Shown here piece after piece: positions 1 through 8,450 of a DNA stretch of 64,000 nt; the first letter of the stretch is position 1, and every line of letters begins with the position of its first letter. The translations under genes and the position numbers were made by a program. Origin of the DNA: Halalkalibacter nanhaiisediminis (GTDB lineage Bacteria; Bacillota; Bacilli; Bacillales; Bacillaceae_D). Where the stretch lies: the NCBI RefSeq assembly GCF_007830185.1, contig NZ_VLKZ01000002.1, positions 372,001-436,000 of the forward strand, given 5' to 3'. The notes beneath the pieces were generated by a model, which searched no databases, was not told the origin of the DNA, and saw only the letters and a list, made by a program, of their open reading frames with translations.

Positions 1-830
1 CTTTTCATATCAGTCGTTTGCTTAAGTGAATCATTTATTTTACCATGCACCATCCAGTCAACGATAAAACCGTCAAAGAAATAATCAGCAAAAGTCAGGA
101 AACCCTCAACCTTTATTTTAAAGTCTGTATAGGCGTTAATGTCACGTAACTCTTCTTCAAAATGACGTAAAGCCCGCTGAGCATCATGAATATGGCTCTG
201 TGCATCATCAAGATGGCTATGTTTAATAGCTGTTGAAATCATCCCGCCACCGAACATATCCCAAGTAGACCATCCACTCGCACTTTCCAAAGATGATATA
301 GCCACGTTCAATGCTTGCAACCCATTCTCTCCTGCTGCAATCGCTTCGTCATATTCATTATCTTGGGACGTTAGTTTTGCTTCCTTTTCAAGTAAAGAAG
401 CAATTTGCTCATTTGCCAATGAATCTTGTGAAAGAATGAGAGTCTTTTTCTCTTGTAATAGCTGTTCATATTCTTTTTCTGGTTGCCCAAGCGGCAATAA
501 GATTTTATCAATTTCAGTGATTTCCTTTTCAAGATCATTGATCGTCATTTTCGCTTCATCATATTTTAATTGCGCTTGCAGGAGCTCTTGCTGTTCTTTC
601 TCCATTTTTTCTAATTTACGACCAACCACTGTATAAAACAAATTTGTGAATGAGAGCTTCTCAAGCTGTTCCACGTCTTTGCTTTCCTTTTCTACAATAC
701 TCTTAAGACGTTCGAGCTTTGTCTTCTCTTCTTTCAAATAATGTTCAGCTCGAGTTTTGCGATCTGTCCATTTTGAATAAAGACGTAGTCGTTCATTTAC
801 CTCTTCAAAACGTTTTTGATATTGTTCCAT
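1..830 (-). CDS. Coiled-coil hypothetical protein, cut by the window edge
   Basis: An open frame runs leftward from an ATG at 830 to the window edge without a stop, so the C-terminus is missing and 276 codons are visible. GAGGGAGGAATG lies just upstream and supports this start. The first 150 residues are rich in Lys, Glu, Gln and Leu with heptad-like spacing, as expected for a long coiled coil. A more globular stretch follows, containing GWSTWDMFGGGM and a His/Asp-rich helix. No signal peptide or membrane segment is visible. I do not recognise the family and infer only a soluble coiled-coil protein. It is divergent from the membrane protein on the other strand. Confidence 0.8.
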   Translation of the reverse strand, partial: MEQYQKRFEEVNERLRLYSKWTDRKTRAEHYLKEEKTKLERLKSIVEKESKDVEQLEKLSFTNLFYTVVGRKLEKMEKEQQELLQAQLKYDEAKMTINDLEKEITEIDKILLPLGQPEKEYEQLLQEKKTLILSQDSLANEQIASLLEKEAKLTSQDNEYDEAIAAGENGLQALNVAISSLESASGWSTWDMFGGGMISTAIKHSHLDDAQSHIHDAQRALRHFEEELRDINAYTDFKIKVEGFLTFADYFFDGFIVDWMVHGKINDSLKQTTDMK

Positions 831-1081
831 GCTCATTCCTCCCTCTTTATTTATACGGTATCAAAATCAAATAGGTTTCAAATGGAATAAATGAAAATAA
901 GAGAGAAAACAATAAAGATTATCCATCACTATTCCTTCGCATTTATGATCATTTTGTATTATAAAAAGGTTTTGAATAAACTTATTATTATAACATATTC
1001 ATGGTGACGGTTTCACTTATTTACTCAGTGATCGAAATAGGATACTATTTATCAGCACTATACAGTCAAAGGGGTTACTTA

Positions 1082-2620
1082 ATGGACATTGTTGAACAAA
1101 TTACACATTTACAAGTTTTAAATCAGTTTTGGCTTTTACTCATTTTTCTAGTTCCAATGGTATTGATTTCACGAACTGTTGTTGCTGGAACTCGTTTTTC
1201 ACCAATTTTAATCATTGTAATTTTTGGATTACTTCTTGGTTTTATCCTCGTATCTGTCGGCATTGCTACACCTGGGCTTCCTGAATTTCCATTTGTCGAT
1301 TTTATGGCACGAACAACGATTATTGCTCTTATCGTTTCTTTCTTTGTTGGAGGGCAAGAATTACGAAAAATTCTTGGTAACAAAGAAATGGAATCACCAG
1401 ACATCGTTGTGCCATCAGAAGAAGAAACCATCCTTGGAACGAACCGAACTCAATTATTTTTCATTATTCGTTCATTCTTCTTGTTAATTGGTATCGAAGG
1501 ATTAACAAGAATGATCATGCAAGGTCAAACAGTTGAGGGCTTTGCTGCTTATAATCCGCTTATTGCATATATAGGATTAATCATTGCTGTCATCCTTATC
1601 GATAATAAAGCCAAGATTTCGAATAAACATGTGTATATTCGAAAAGGATTACTTGAAATTGCTCTTATTGTAATGATTCTTATTATTTCTGCCTACATTG
1701 CACAAGCATTTCATTCTCTCATTGCTTTGCCGCAAATTTTCTTTGCAATGATGATTTCGGCAGCGTTAGGAGCGATTTTTTACAACTGGACGTTTGGACC
1801 AACTCTTAGGGCTCTTCTTTTTGCAGGGATTCCAGTTGTTCTCGCTGCCAATTTTATGGTGGGTGGCTCACGAATTGGAGATGCTTTTGCCATCCAAGGG
1901 ATGAATGCAGTACTCACTTATGGATTTTTCGGACAGCTATTTTGGATGTTTGGTGGTATTGCTTTAGTCATGCTTATTGCAAAAACAGCTCACATCCGTA
2001 ATCTCGCGCCAGGTATGGCTGGGTCTTTATCTCATTCGGGATTAACAGGGGCTTGTACGGCTGGTGACTTTGGACAAGTCGCAGCGAAACGTGCACCTAT
2101 CATGATTAACATCCCATTTTTTGGACATGTCTTTGTTTTTTCCATATTAGCCATTAGTGCTGAACGTGGTACACTCTGGCTCGGTCCAACAGCGGTCATT
2201 GTCTTAATTGGTGTTGGGTTAACAGCACTTGCTCTTCTGAATTTACGTAGAGCTCACGGTGATGATCGAAAAGAAGTGAAAGCTTTGATGCAGTTTTCAT
2301 TTGGATGGCAAATTTGTGCTGTCTTTGGAGGCCTTGCCTTATTAAGCCTTAGTACGATACCGTTTGACTATTCTGTCATGGCACAATCGTCAGCTATTTC
2401 TCATTTTGGGTTATTTGCTGCGGTACAAGGTGAAATGTTTGGATCAGAAGCCGCGTTACTAATTCCATTTATCTTTTCAATGCCATTTCTTGTGCATCCG
2501 CTTGTCTTTTATATGTTCGGGAAAGCAATGGAACGTAATGGAGAGATGCCGATCAAACCAGTCTATCTCTTTGCTTTAATTGGTGTCATTGGTGTAGTAT
2601 ATTCGATCTATTTTGCATAA
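1082..2620 (+). CDS. Polytopic membrane protein of unknown function
   Basis: The frame is open from an ATG at 1001, but the ATG at 1082 has a good AAAGGGG ribosome binding site 8 bases upstream, so I take that start (512 aa). The protein is almost entirely hydrophobic, with about a dozen predicted membrane segments. There is a short charged loop near residues 100-120 and a cytoplasmic-looking loop with HGDDRKEVK near residue 400. A Gly/Ser-rich stretch, SLSHSGLTGACTAGDFGQ, near residue 325 could line a transport path. Architecture and size suggest a secondary transporter, but no known family signature is recognised, so the substrate is open. A strong terminator follows immediately and the gene appears to be monocistronic. 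Confidence 0.8.
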   Translation: MDIVEQITHLQVLNQFWLLLIFLVPMVLISRTVVAGTRFSPILIIVIFGLLLGFILVSVGIATPGLPEFPFVDFMARTTIIALIVSFFVGGQELRKILGNKEMESPDIVVPSEEETILGTNRTQLFFIIRSFFLLIGIEGLTRMIMQGQTVEGFAAYNPLIAYIGLIIAVILIDNKAKISNKHVYIRKGLLEIALIVMILIISAYIAQAFHSLIALPQIFFAMMISAALGAIFYNWTFGPTLRALLFAGIPVVLAANFMVGGSRIGDAFAIQGMNAVLTYGFFGQLFWMFGGIALVMLIAKTAHIRNLAPGMAGSLSHSGLTGACTAGDFGQVAAKRAPIMINIPFFGHVFVFSILAISAERGTLWLGPTAVIVLIGVGLTALALLNLRRAHGDDRKEVKALMQFSFGWQICAVFGGLALLSLSTIPFDYSVMAQSSAISHFGLFAAVQGEMFGSEAALLIPFIFSMPFLVHPLVFYMFGKAMERNGEMPIKPVYLFALIGVIGVVYSIYFA

Positions 2621-2637
2621 TTGAGCTGATAAAAAAA

Positions 2638-2669
2638 GACGCTAGGGTAAATTCCTAGCGTCTTTTTTT
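2638..2669 (+). terminator. Rho-independent terminator of the membrane protein gene
   Basis: A 9-bp perfect stem (GACGCTAGG with CCTAGCGTC) closes a 7-base loop and is followed by seven T. It starts 18 bases after the stop codon at 2620. Confidence 0.9.
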
Positions 2670-3183
2670 ACCTTTTCATTTGACAATAGTTTAATTAAAT
2701 CGGTTTGATATGTTCGAACGAGCTCTTATAGTTTAAGAGCGAAACTGATCTTGCCATCTACTTTAAACCGACCGTCTTAAAAGTCATATCGGATTTAGAT
2801 CATCCTAAAGTAGCTTAAATAAATGTTTCTACGATAATTTCAGAATGACGTCAGTATTTTTTTGATCCCCCATCAAAAAAATAAGCACACCCTTCCTGTA
2901 AAACCACTTGTGCACTACCATTACATATTACATTAAACTAAAAGATACGATCCTTTTCATTATGGATATGCCTTGGAATGCTTGTTCATTCTCTCGATGG
3001 AATCTTTTAATGCCTATATTGCCACGATTATCCTTTCTTTCTTTTGTGATTCGCTATATTAATTCACTTTTATGCAAGCGATTTCTTACATTATGATTTA
3101 ATAATAAAAACTGTTGCACAATAGTAATAAAACGAATATTATAGTTAATGTTGTTTATTATGTTCGGGTCTAGGAGGACTATC
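2670..3183. other. Intergenic region before the purine permease
   Basis: About 510 bases without a convincing gene. A small hairpin (GCTCTTA, 5-base loop, TAAGAGC) lies at 2722-2740, and an AT-rich inverted repeat around GATCCCCCATC lies at 2853-2880. No purine riboswitch aptamer is visible although a purine permease follows. A 62-codon frame at 2908-3096 has no ribosome binding site and looks spurious. Promoter elements for the downstream gene presumably lie in the AT-rich last 100 bases. Confidence 0.4.
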
Positions 3184-4497
3184 ATGATTGAAAAATGGTT
3201 TCGTTTAAAAGAGAATCAAACAAATGTTAAAACAGAGTTAATTGCTGGAATGACAACATTTTTAACAATGGTTTACATCGTTGTTGTTAATCCAATCATT
3301 TTAGCTGACGCTGGTGTTCCTTTTGAACAAGTATTTTTAGCAACCATTATTGCAACTGTTGTTGGAACACTGTGGATGGCCATATTTGCCAATTATCCAA
3401 TTGCGATTGCTCCTGGTATGGGGTTGAATGCCTATTTTGCTTATTCCGTGGTAGGTGCAAATCCCGAGATCGGCTATGAAGTTGCCTTTGGTGCGGTGTT
3501 TGTATCAGGTATTTTATTTATCATCCTTTCGTTAACACCTTTTCGAGAAAAATTAGTTGAAGCGATTCCATCCAATTTAAAGCATGGTATTACGGCTGGT
3601 ATCGGTTTATTTATCGCTTTTATTGGCATGCGCTTAACAGGATTAATCGTGCCACATCCAGCGAACCTTGTCGCTCTTGGTGACTTACAATCACCACAAG
3701 TCACCCTTGCTTTAATTGGACTTGCGATCACGCTTGTTCTCATGACATTGGGTGTTAATAGTGCTTTATTTATCGGAATGATCGCAACTGGTGTCATCGC
3801 CTTTCTTATGGGACAGTTATCATTTGATCAAGGCTTTGTCGCAATTCCAAGTCAGCCTGAATGGTTTGTCTTCGGTTCGCCAATTGATGCATTAATGAAT
3901 GTCTTTCAATACGGGCTATACGCCGTTGTGTTTTCGTTTTTGCTTGTAACCATTTTTGATACGACTGGAACAATGATTGGGGTTGCCCAGCAAGCTGGCT
4001 TTATGAAAGGGAACCATATGCCAAGAGCTCGCCAAGCATTGCTTGCTGACTCTGTTGCGAAGACTGTGGGATCTATTTTTGGGACAAGCCCAACATCAGC
4101 ATACATTGAATCATCTGCAGGTGTTGCGGCAGGTGGACGAACTGGCTTAACAACAGTGACAGTTGCAGGGCTGTTTATCTTAACAATTTTCTTTGCTCCT
4201 ACTGTAAGTGCTGTTTCAGGACTCGCCGCGATTACCGCTCCTGCTTTAATTATTGTTGGGAGCTTAATGCTAGGAAATGTTGCACATATTAAATGGGATG
4301 AGTTTGATGAAGCATTCCCTGCTTTTCTTGTTATTTTGAGCATGCCTCTTACTTCAAGTATTGCGACAGGGATGGCGCTTGGTTTTATCTCTTACCCGCT
4401 CATGAAACTTATAAAAGGAAAAGGACGCTCTGTTCATCCACTCGTTTATCTATTCGCTGTGCTCTTTTTGATTCAACTTGTTTTCATGCCTCATTAA
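3184..4497 (+). CDS. NCS2-family guanine/hypoxanthine permease (PbuG/PbuO type)
   Basis: Imports purine bases by proton symport across the cytoplasmic membrane. The start at 3184 is set by AGGAGG 7 bases upstream; an in-frame ATG at 3148 has no such site. The 437-residue protein opens with the typical AzgA-group N-terminus (ELIAGMTTFLTMVYIVVVNP, residues 18-37). It then shows APGMGLNAYFAY, the loop FDTTGTMIGVAQ and the motif GTSPTSAYIESSAGVAAGGR, all hallmarks of this transporter group. About 12 membrane segments are predicted. Length matches B. subtilis PbuO/PbuG; which paralogue it corresponds to cannot be decided here. No purine riboswitch was seen upstream, so regulation may be by PurR or constitutive. 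Confidence 0.92.
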   Translation: MIEKWFRLKENQTNVKTELIAGMTTFLTMVYIVVVNPIILADAGVPFEQVFLATIIATVVGTLWMAIFANYPIAIAPGMGLNAYFAYSVVGANPEIGYEVAFGAVFVSGILFIILSLTPFREKLVEAIPSNLKHGITAGIGLFIAFIGMRLTGLIVPHPANLVALGDLQSPQVTLALIGLAITLVLMTLGVNSALFIGMIATGVIAFLMGQLSFDQGFVAIPSQPEWFVFGSPIDALMNVFQYGLYAVVFSFLLVTIFDTTGTMIGVAQQAGFMKGNHMPRARQALLADSVAKTVGSIFGTSPTSAYIESSAGVAAGGRTGLTTVTVAGLFILTIFFAPTVSAVSGLAAITAPALIIVGSLMLGNVAHIKWDEFDEAFPAFLVILSMPLTSSIATGMALGFISYPLMKLIKGKGRSVHPLVYLFAVLFLIQLVFMPH

Positions 4498-4554
4498 AGT
4501 ATGAATAAAGTTCATTAAGTTTGGAATAGTAATAGCAAACAGGAGGATGGCCAA

Positions 4555-4665
4555 ATGGAGACAATGCGCATACTTCAATACGTTTGCTCAATACTTGGAA
4601 CAGGCTGCTTGATTTTTACGTATATTCAAATGGCTCGAAAAAACAAAGAGAAGTCAACTCGCTAG
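4555..4665 (+). CDS. 36-aa single-span membrane microprotein
   Basis: A short frame (36 codons) opens at an ATG 8 bases after a perfect AGGAGG at 4541-4546 and ends in TAG. The protein has a hydrophobic middle with two Cys (residues 11 and 18) forming one plausible membrane span. A very basic tail, ARKNKEKSTR, would face the cytoplasm by the positive-inside rule. It is followed directly by a terminator and preceded by the permease gene 57 bases away, so it could be the last gene of that operon. I do not recognise the family. The ribosome binding site and terminator make it likely to be real. Confidence 0.6.
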   Translation: METMRILQYVCSILGTGCLIFTYIQMARKNKEKSTR

Positions 4666-4690
4666 TTTAGCTTGTTGGCTTCTCTTTTTT
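4647..4690. terminator. Bidirectional terminator between microprotein and ytxJ
   Basis: A 12-bp stem (AGAGAAGTCAAC with GTTGGCTTCTCT, one G-T pair) is followed by T-rich sequence on the plus strand and flanked by A-rich sequence that gives a U-run on the minus strand. Its left arm overlaps the end of the microprotein gene. Confidence 0.75.
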
Positions 4691-4709
4691 CTATATTACA
4701 TTCATTTAA

Positions 4710-5051
4710 TTAACTAAGTGCTGCTTCAATTTTCTTTTTTGTAATATTCCAGTGAGAATCGACCCACTTCGGCTCTTTATTTTCGAAAATAAAGAATTGT
4801 GGTGATTCATGCTTAATACTTAACTCTTCCGCAATTGTATTTGAAACAGGACGTTGTTCAATTACTTTTACGAGTGCAAATGTCGCATCTGAACCTGCAT
4901 AATCATTAATAAATGCATCATACTGTTTATATGCCTCTGCGCTGATCGGACAAGTCGTACTATGCTTAAGTAAAAATACTTTCTTATCTGATGATGACTC
5001 CAATAATTCATGCCATTGTTCAATTGATTCTAATTCTACCATTGTTGTCAT
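4710..5051 (-). CDS. ytxJ: Bacillithiol-system protein YtxJ (monothiol bacilliredoxin BrxC family)
   Basis: A thioredoxin-fold protein that removes bacillithiol from S-bacillithiolated proteins in low-GC Gram-positives. The active-site stretch is HSTTCPISAEAY near residue 32: one Cys followed by Pro-Ile-Ser, the monothiol form typical of YtxJ rather than a CxxC thioredoxin. The C-terminal part SPQFFIFEN matches the cis-Pro region. An ATG at 5057 is only 3 bases from AGGAG, whereas the one at 5051 is 9 bases away, so I prefer 5051 (113 aa). It lies next to a DegV gene read in the same direction. Its presence implies the cell makes bacillithiol. Confidence 0.92.
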   Translation of the reverse strand: MTTMVELESIEQWHELLESSSDKKVFLLKHSTTCPISAEAYKQYDAFINDYAGSDATFALVKVIEQRPVSNTIAEELSIKHESPQFFIFENKEPKWVDSHWNITKKKIEAALS

Positions 5052-5073
5052 TTTCATTCACTCCTAATTGAAT

Positions 5074-5925
5074 TTATACTTCCTCTACATAATACATCAA
5101 TGCGAGTGCACCTGGCCCAGTATGTGTACTAATAATAGGTGACGTTTCGGTAATCGTTATAAAAGGAATTTCACGAACTTGCAGAAGGGCTTCCTTTAAT
5201 TTATTCGCAAGTTCTTCTGCCTCAATTTGAGCAATCCCTACAGCTTTAACGGCTTTGCCCTCTGTTTCTTCAATAAATCTTCTCTTAAAATAGTCGATCA
5301 TTTGCATATGGGTTCGCACTTTCGTCACAGGTGTGTAGACCCCATCAGCAAGTGAGGCAATTGGCTTAATTTTCAACAACGATCCGAGCAAGGCTTTTCC
5401 ACGTCCAATCCTTCCACCTTTAGCCAAATATTCAAGTGTATCGACCATAAGATACAAGGAAGTGTGCTCACGAATGACGTTAAGTCGTTCAACAATCTCG
5501 TTAACACTGTGCCCCTTTTTCGCCATCGTCGCTGCCTCAATCACTTGAAAACTAAGCGCAGCTGAGATAAAGCGTGAATTGACAACCGTTACACCCTCAC
5601 CAACCATATCGGCAGCTGTTCTAGCAGCATTAACGGTTCCACTCATTCCTTCCGTCATATGAATCGAAAGAACATGCGTTGTTTCTGGATCATTAAGAAG
5701 CTCTCGGTACGTTTTTTCAAAAGTGCCAACTGAAGGCTGAGAGCTTTTCGGCAATTCATCAGCTGACGTTAATAACTTAATAAATTCTTTTTTTGTTATA
5801 TCGATTCCATCTACATACGTTTTATCTTTAAATGCAATCGATAAAGGTACAACTGTGATTCCGTACTGATCAATTAGCTCATCGCTTAAGTCACACGTCG
5901 AATCAGTTACAATCTTTACTGTCAT
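5074..5925 (-). CDS. DegV family fatty-acid-binding protein
   Basis: DegV proteins bind a fatty acid and act as FakB-type carriers that present it to fatty-acid kinase. The N-terminus KIVTDSTCDL (residues 4-13) is the family signature. The segment THVLSIHMTEGMSGT (about 84-98) and the motif GGRIGRG (about 167-173) match the lipid-binding and phosphate-contact regions. Length of 283 aa is normal. AAGGAG lies 10 bases before the ATG. It sits upstream of ytxJ with a 22-base gap and they may be cotranscribed. The exact ligand cannot be deduced. Confidence 0.92.
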   Translation of the reverse strand: MTVKIVTDSTCDLSDELIDQYGITVVPLSIAFKDKTYVDGIDITKKEFIKLLTSADELPKSSQPSVGTFEKTYRELLNDPETTHVLSIHMTEGMSGTVNAARTAADMVGEGVTVVNSRFISAALSFQVIEAATMAKKGHSVNEIVERLNVIREHTSLYLMVDTLEYLAKGGRIGRGKALLGSLLKIKPIASLADGVYTPVTKVRTHMQMIDYFKRRFIEETEGKAVKAVGIAQIEAEELANKLKEALLQVREIPFITITETSPIISTHTGPGALALMYYVEEV

Positions 5926-6084
5926 TCAAATATACTCCTTATTCTTTGACGACACACAGACATAAGGTCTATCTGCCCTTTAATGAAACCCTTTTCATTC
6001 TAATTCAGTGATTTTACACGAATAAATTGAATTTCTTCTTTATTTTATCACAAAAATAGCTTTGATGAGAAACAAAACGCCCGC

Positions 6085-8211
6085 TTATTTCTGACTAAGA
6101 GCAAAGTGAATGTCTTGGTATGTAATGTGCTCTGGTAGTGCTTCTTTTATTGGTTTTAGTCGCTCTCTCCCAAGTTCATTTGCAGCTTCAAAAATGAGTT
6201 GTCTATCTTCTTCATCTACATGCTCCCAAAGGCGCAGCTCAATCCCCTCCTCTTGCGCGCGAATCAAGTGCTTAATGATCGTTTGTTCCGTTAAAGCGAA
6301 TTCTTCGACTAAGTCCGAAACGGTTGCACCAGCTAAAAATTTTTGGGCTGTGTCAAGGTACTGCCCTTTCGTTGCTTTTTGAGTTGTTACCTTGCGTGGC
6401 GTTTGATTCATTGACACAGAATCAGTTGATTTCCGCTCAAAAAATGGTTGAAGAACCGTTAGAAAAGCATCACCATACTTTTGTAGCTTCTGCTCACCAA
6501 CACCTGATATGTCCGAAAATTCATCTAACGTTAACGGAATTCGACGGCTCATCTCTTTTAATGTCCGATCGGAAAAAATCATATAAGGAGGAAGATTTTG
6601 TTCATCTGCAAGCTGCTTTCTACATTTCCTTAACGCTTCAAAGATGTCATCTTGTTCCACAGGTTCTTCAGGAGGTGCCGCTTCAATTAATTGGACGATC
6701 TCTTTACCGGTGAGCACATGCAACGCTTTTTCTGTTAATTGTAGTGTCGGATAAGAAGAACCAGTTGGTTGTAAATAGCCTTCAGCTGTTAAGACATCAA
6801 TCAATTCAACGACAGCTTTTTGTGTCCAATCCTTCATCAGGCCGTATGTCGATACGTTCATCAGGTCAAATTGCTTTATTTTTTGATTGGAAGAACCGAC
6901 TAATACTTGCGCAACCATCGTTTTTCCAAAGCGCTCTCTCATTCTTTTTATACATGAAAAGACCATCTGTGCCTCTTTTGTCCTGTCTACTTTTTCACCT
7001 GTATGAGAGCAATTTGAGCATTTTCCACAAGTCATCTCTCGTTCATCACCAAAGTATTGGAGAATATACGCCTGCAAACAGCGCTCCGTATGACAGTAAG
7101 CCGTCATTTGTTGGAGCTTCTTATACTCCATTTCTTGGCGTTCTTCCAGACGATCAGATTGTTCGATTAAAAAGCTTTGCGTACGAATATCCTGTGCAGA
7201 AAACAAGAGAACACAATCACTATTTTCCCCGTCTCTGCCTGCACGACCTGCTTCTTGGTAATAAGCTTCAACTGTTCTTGGCATGCTATAATGAAGAACA
7301 AATCGGACATTTGATTTATCGATACCCATGCCAAACGCATTCGTCGCTATCATGATCTTGACTTCATCTCGAATAAAAGCTTCTTGTCCAATGGACCGTT
7401 CTTTTTCGCTCATCCCACCATGATAACTCGCAACAGCGTAACCCAAAGCTTGCAAATCCGCATGAATTTGTTCGACTTCTTTACGCGTCGTTGCATAAAT
7501 GATTCCTGACTCTTCTTTACGAGCTGCTAGAAATGCATCCATAAACCGTTTTTTATTGACACCTTTCTTCACTTGAAAACGTAGGTTAGGACGAGCAAAC
7601 CCTGTCGTCACTACATGCTGCTGATCAATTTGTAAGTATGATTGCAAGTCATCACGCACTTGCTCTGTAGCCGTTGCCGTTAGCGCAAGTACAGTAGGAC
7701 GAGCCCTTAATTGTTCAATCCACTCAGTAATTCGCAAATAGCTCGGTCTAAAATCATGTCCCCATTGCGACATACAATGAGCTTCATCAATCGCAATTAA
7801 CGAAAGTGGAATTTGACCCACTAAATGCTGAAAATAAGTCTGCTCCAAACGTTCAGGTGCAACATAAATCAGCTTATAAACCCCTTCTAAAATCTCTTGA
7901 TGCCTCTGACGCTCTTCTTCCGCCGTTAATGTGCTATTTAGATAGGTAGAGGCAATACCCAATTCCGATAAAGCATCTACCTGATCCTTCATTAACGAAA
8001 TAAGCGGGGAAATGACAATGGTCACACCAGGTAAAACGAGCGCAGGGATTTGATAACAAAGTGACTTCCCTCCACCTGTAGGCATAATTCCAAGAGTAAC
8101 TATTCCTTGTAAAACTTGCTCGATGATTTTCCTCTGCCCGTCTCGAAATTGATCATAACCAAAAATCGACTGTAGCTTTTCTTCAGCTGCTTTAAAATCA
8201 ACTGTCTGCAT
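6085..8211 (-). CDS. recQ: ATP-dependent DNA helicase RecQ
   Basis: A 3'-5' superfamily 2 helicase for recombination and fork repair. Motif I PTGGGKS is at residues 44-50 and the DEAH box IDEAHCMSQWGHDFRP at 141-156. Motif VI GRAGRDG follows near 330, and then a zinc-binding Cys cluster (CHTERC and CGKCSNC, about 375-400). A winged-helix part is followed by an HRDC domain (about residues 510-580). The last ~90 residues hold a further helix-turn-helix stretch (ATVSDLVEEFALTEQTI), as in the longer Bacillus RecQ proteins. At 708 aa it is full length. The gene stands alone, with 160 bases to degV and a divergent ABC-F gene upstream. Confidence 0.96.
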   Translation of the reverse strand: MQTVDFKAAEEKLQSIFGYDQFRDGQRKIIEQVLQGIVTLGIMPTGGGKSLCYQIPALVLPGVTIVISPLISLMKDQVDALSELGIASTYLNSTLTAEEERQRHQEILEGVYKLIYVAPERLEQTYFQHLVGQIPLSLIAIDEAHCMSQWGHDFRPSYLRITEWIEQLRARPTVLALTATATEQVRDDLQSYLQIDQQHVVTTGFARPNLRFQVKKGVNKKRFMDAFLAARKEESGIIYATTRKEVEQIHADLQALGYAVASYHGGMSEKERSIGQEAFIRDEVKIMIATNAFGMGIDKSNVRFVLHYSMPRTVEAYYQEAGRAGRDGENSDCVLLFSAQDIRTQSFLIEQSDRLEERQEMEYKKLQQMTAYCHTERCLQAYILQYFGDEREMTCGKCSNCSHTGEKVDRTKEAQMVFSCIKRMRERFGKTMVAQVLVGSSNQKIKQFDLMNVSTYGLMKDWTQKAVVELIDVLTAEGYLQPTGSSYPTLQLTEKALHVLTGKEIVQLIEAAPPEEPVEQDDIFEALRKCRKQLADEQNLPPYMIFSDRTLKEMSRRIPLTLDEFSDISGVGEQKLQKYGDAFLTVLQPFFERKSTDSVSMNQTPRKVTTQKATKGQYLDTAQKFLAGATVSDLVEEFALTEQTIIKHLIRAQEEGIELRLWEHVDEEDRQLIFEAANELGRERLKPIKEALPEHITYQDIHFALSQK

Positions 8212-8450
8212 GCCCTCACTTCCTTCTTACATTTCTTCTATAATAGAACGATTTCAACCTATATCATGTCTCATTAATGTTTAAAACTTCATCTGTTCGT
8301 TTCCATAACCATCCTACCACTCATCTCTCTTCTGGTCGAGAGCTCATCAAAAAACCAATGAATTCGAAAAAGATTGCCATAAAACTATCGCTTGATGCCA
8401 AATGAATGGTATAATTCATTCGATTATGTACATTGGAGGCTAACGTATTT

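Noticed and set aside
3072-3088. Possible cre site before the purine permease (TGCAAGCGATTTCT)
   Set aside because: Two mismatches to the consensus including the W position; about what chance would give in 64 kb.
2908-3096. 62-codon plus-strand frame before the purine permease
   Set aside because: No ribosome binding site, low-complexity hydrophobic composition and no terminator; most likely chance.
2670-3183. Purine riboswitch before the purine permease
   Set aside because: The conserved loop sequences of the aptamer are absent from the leader; only small AT-rich hairpins are seen.
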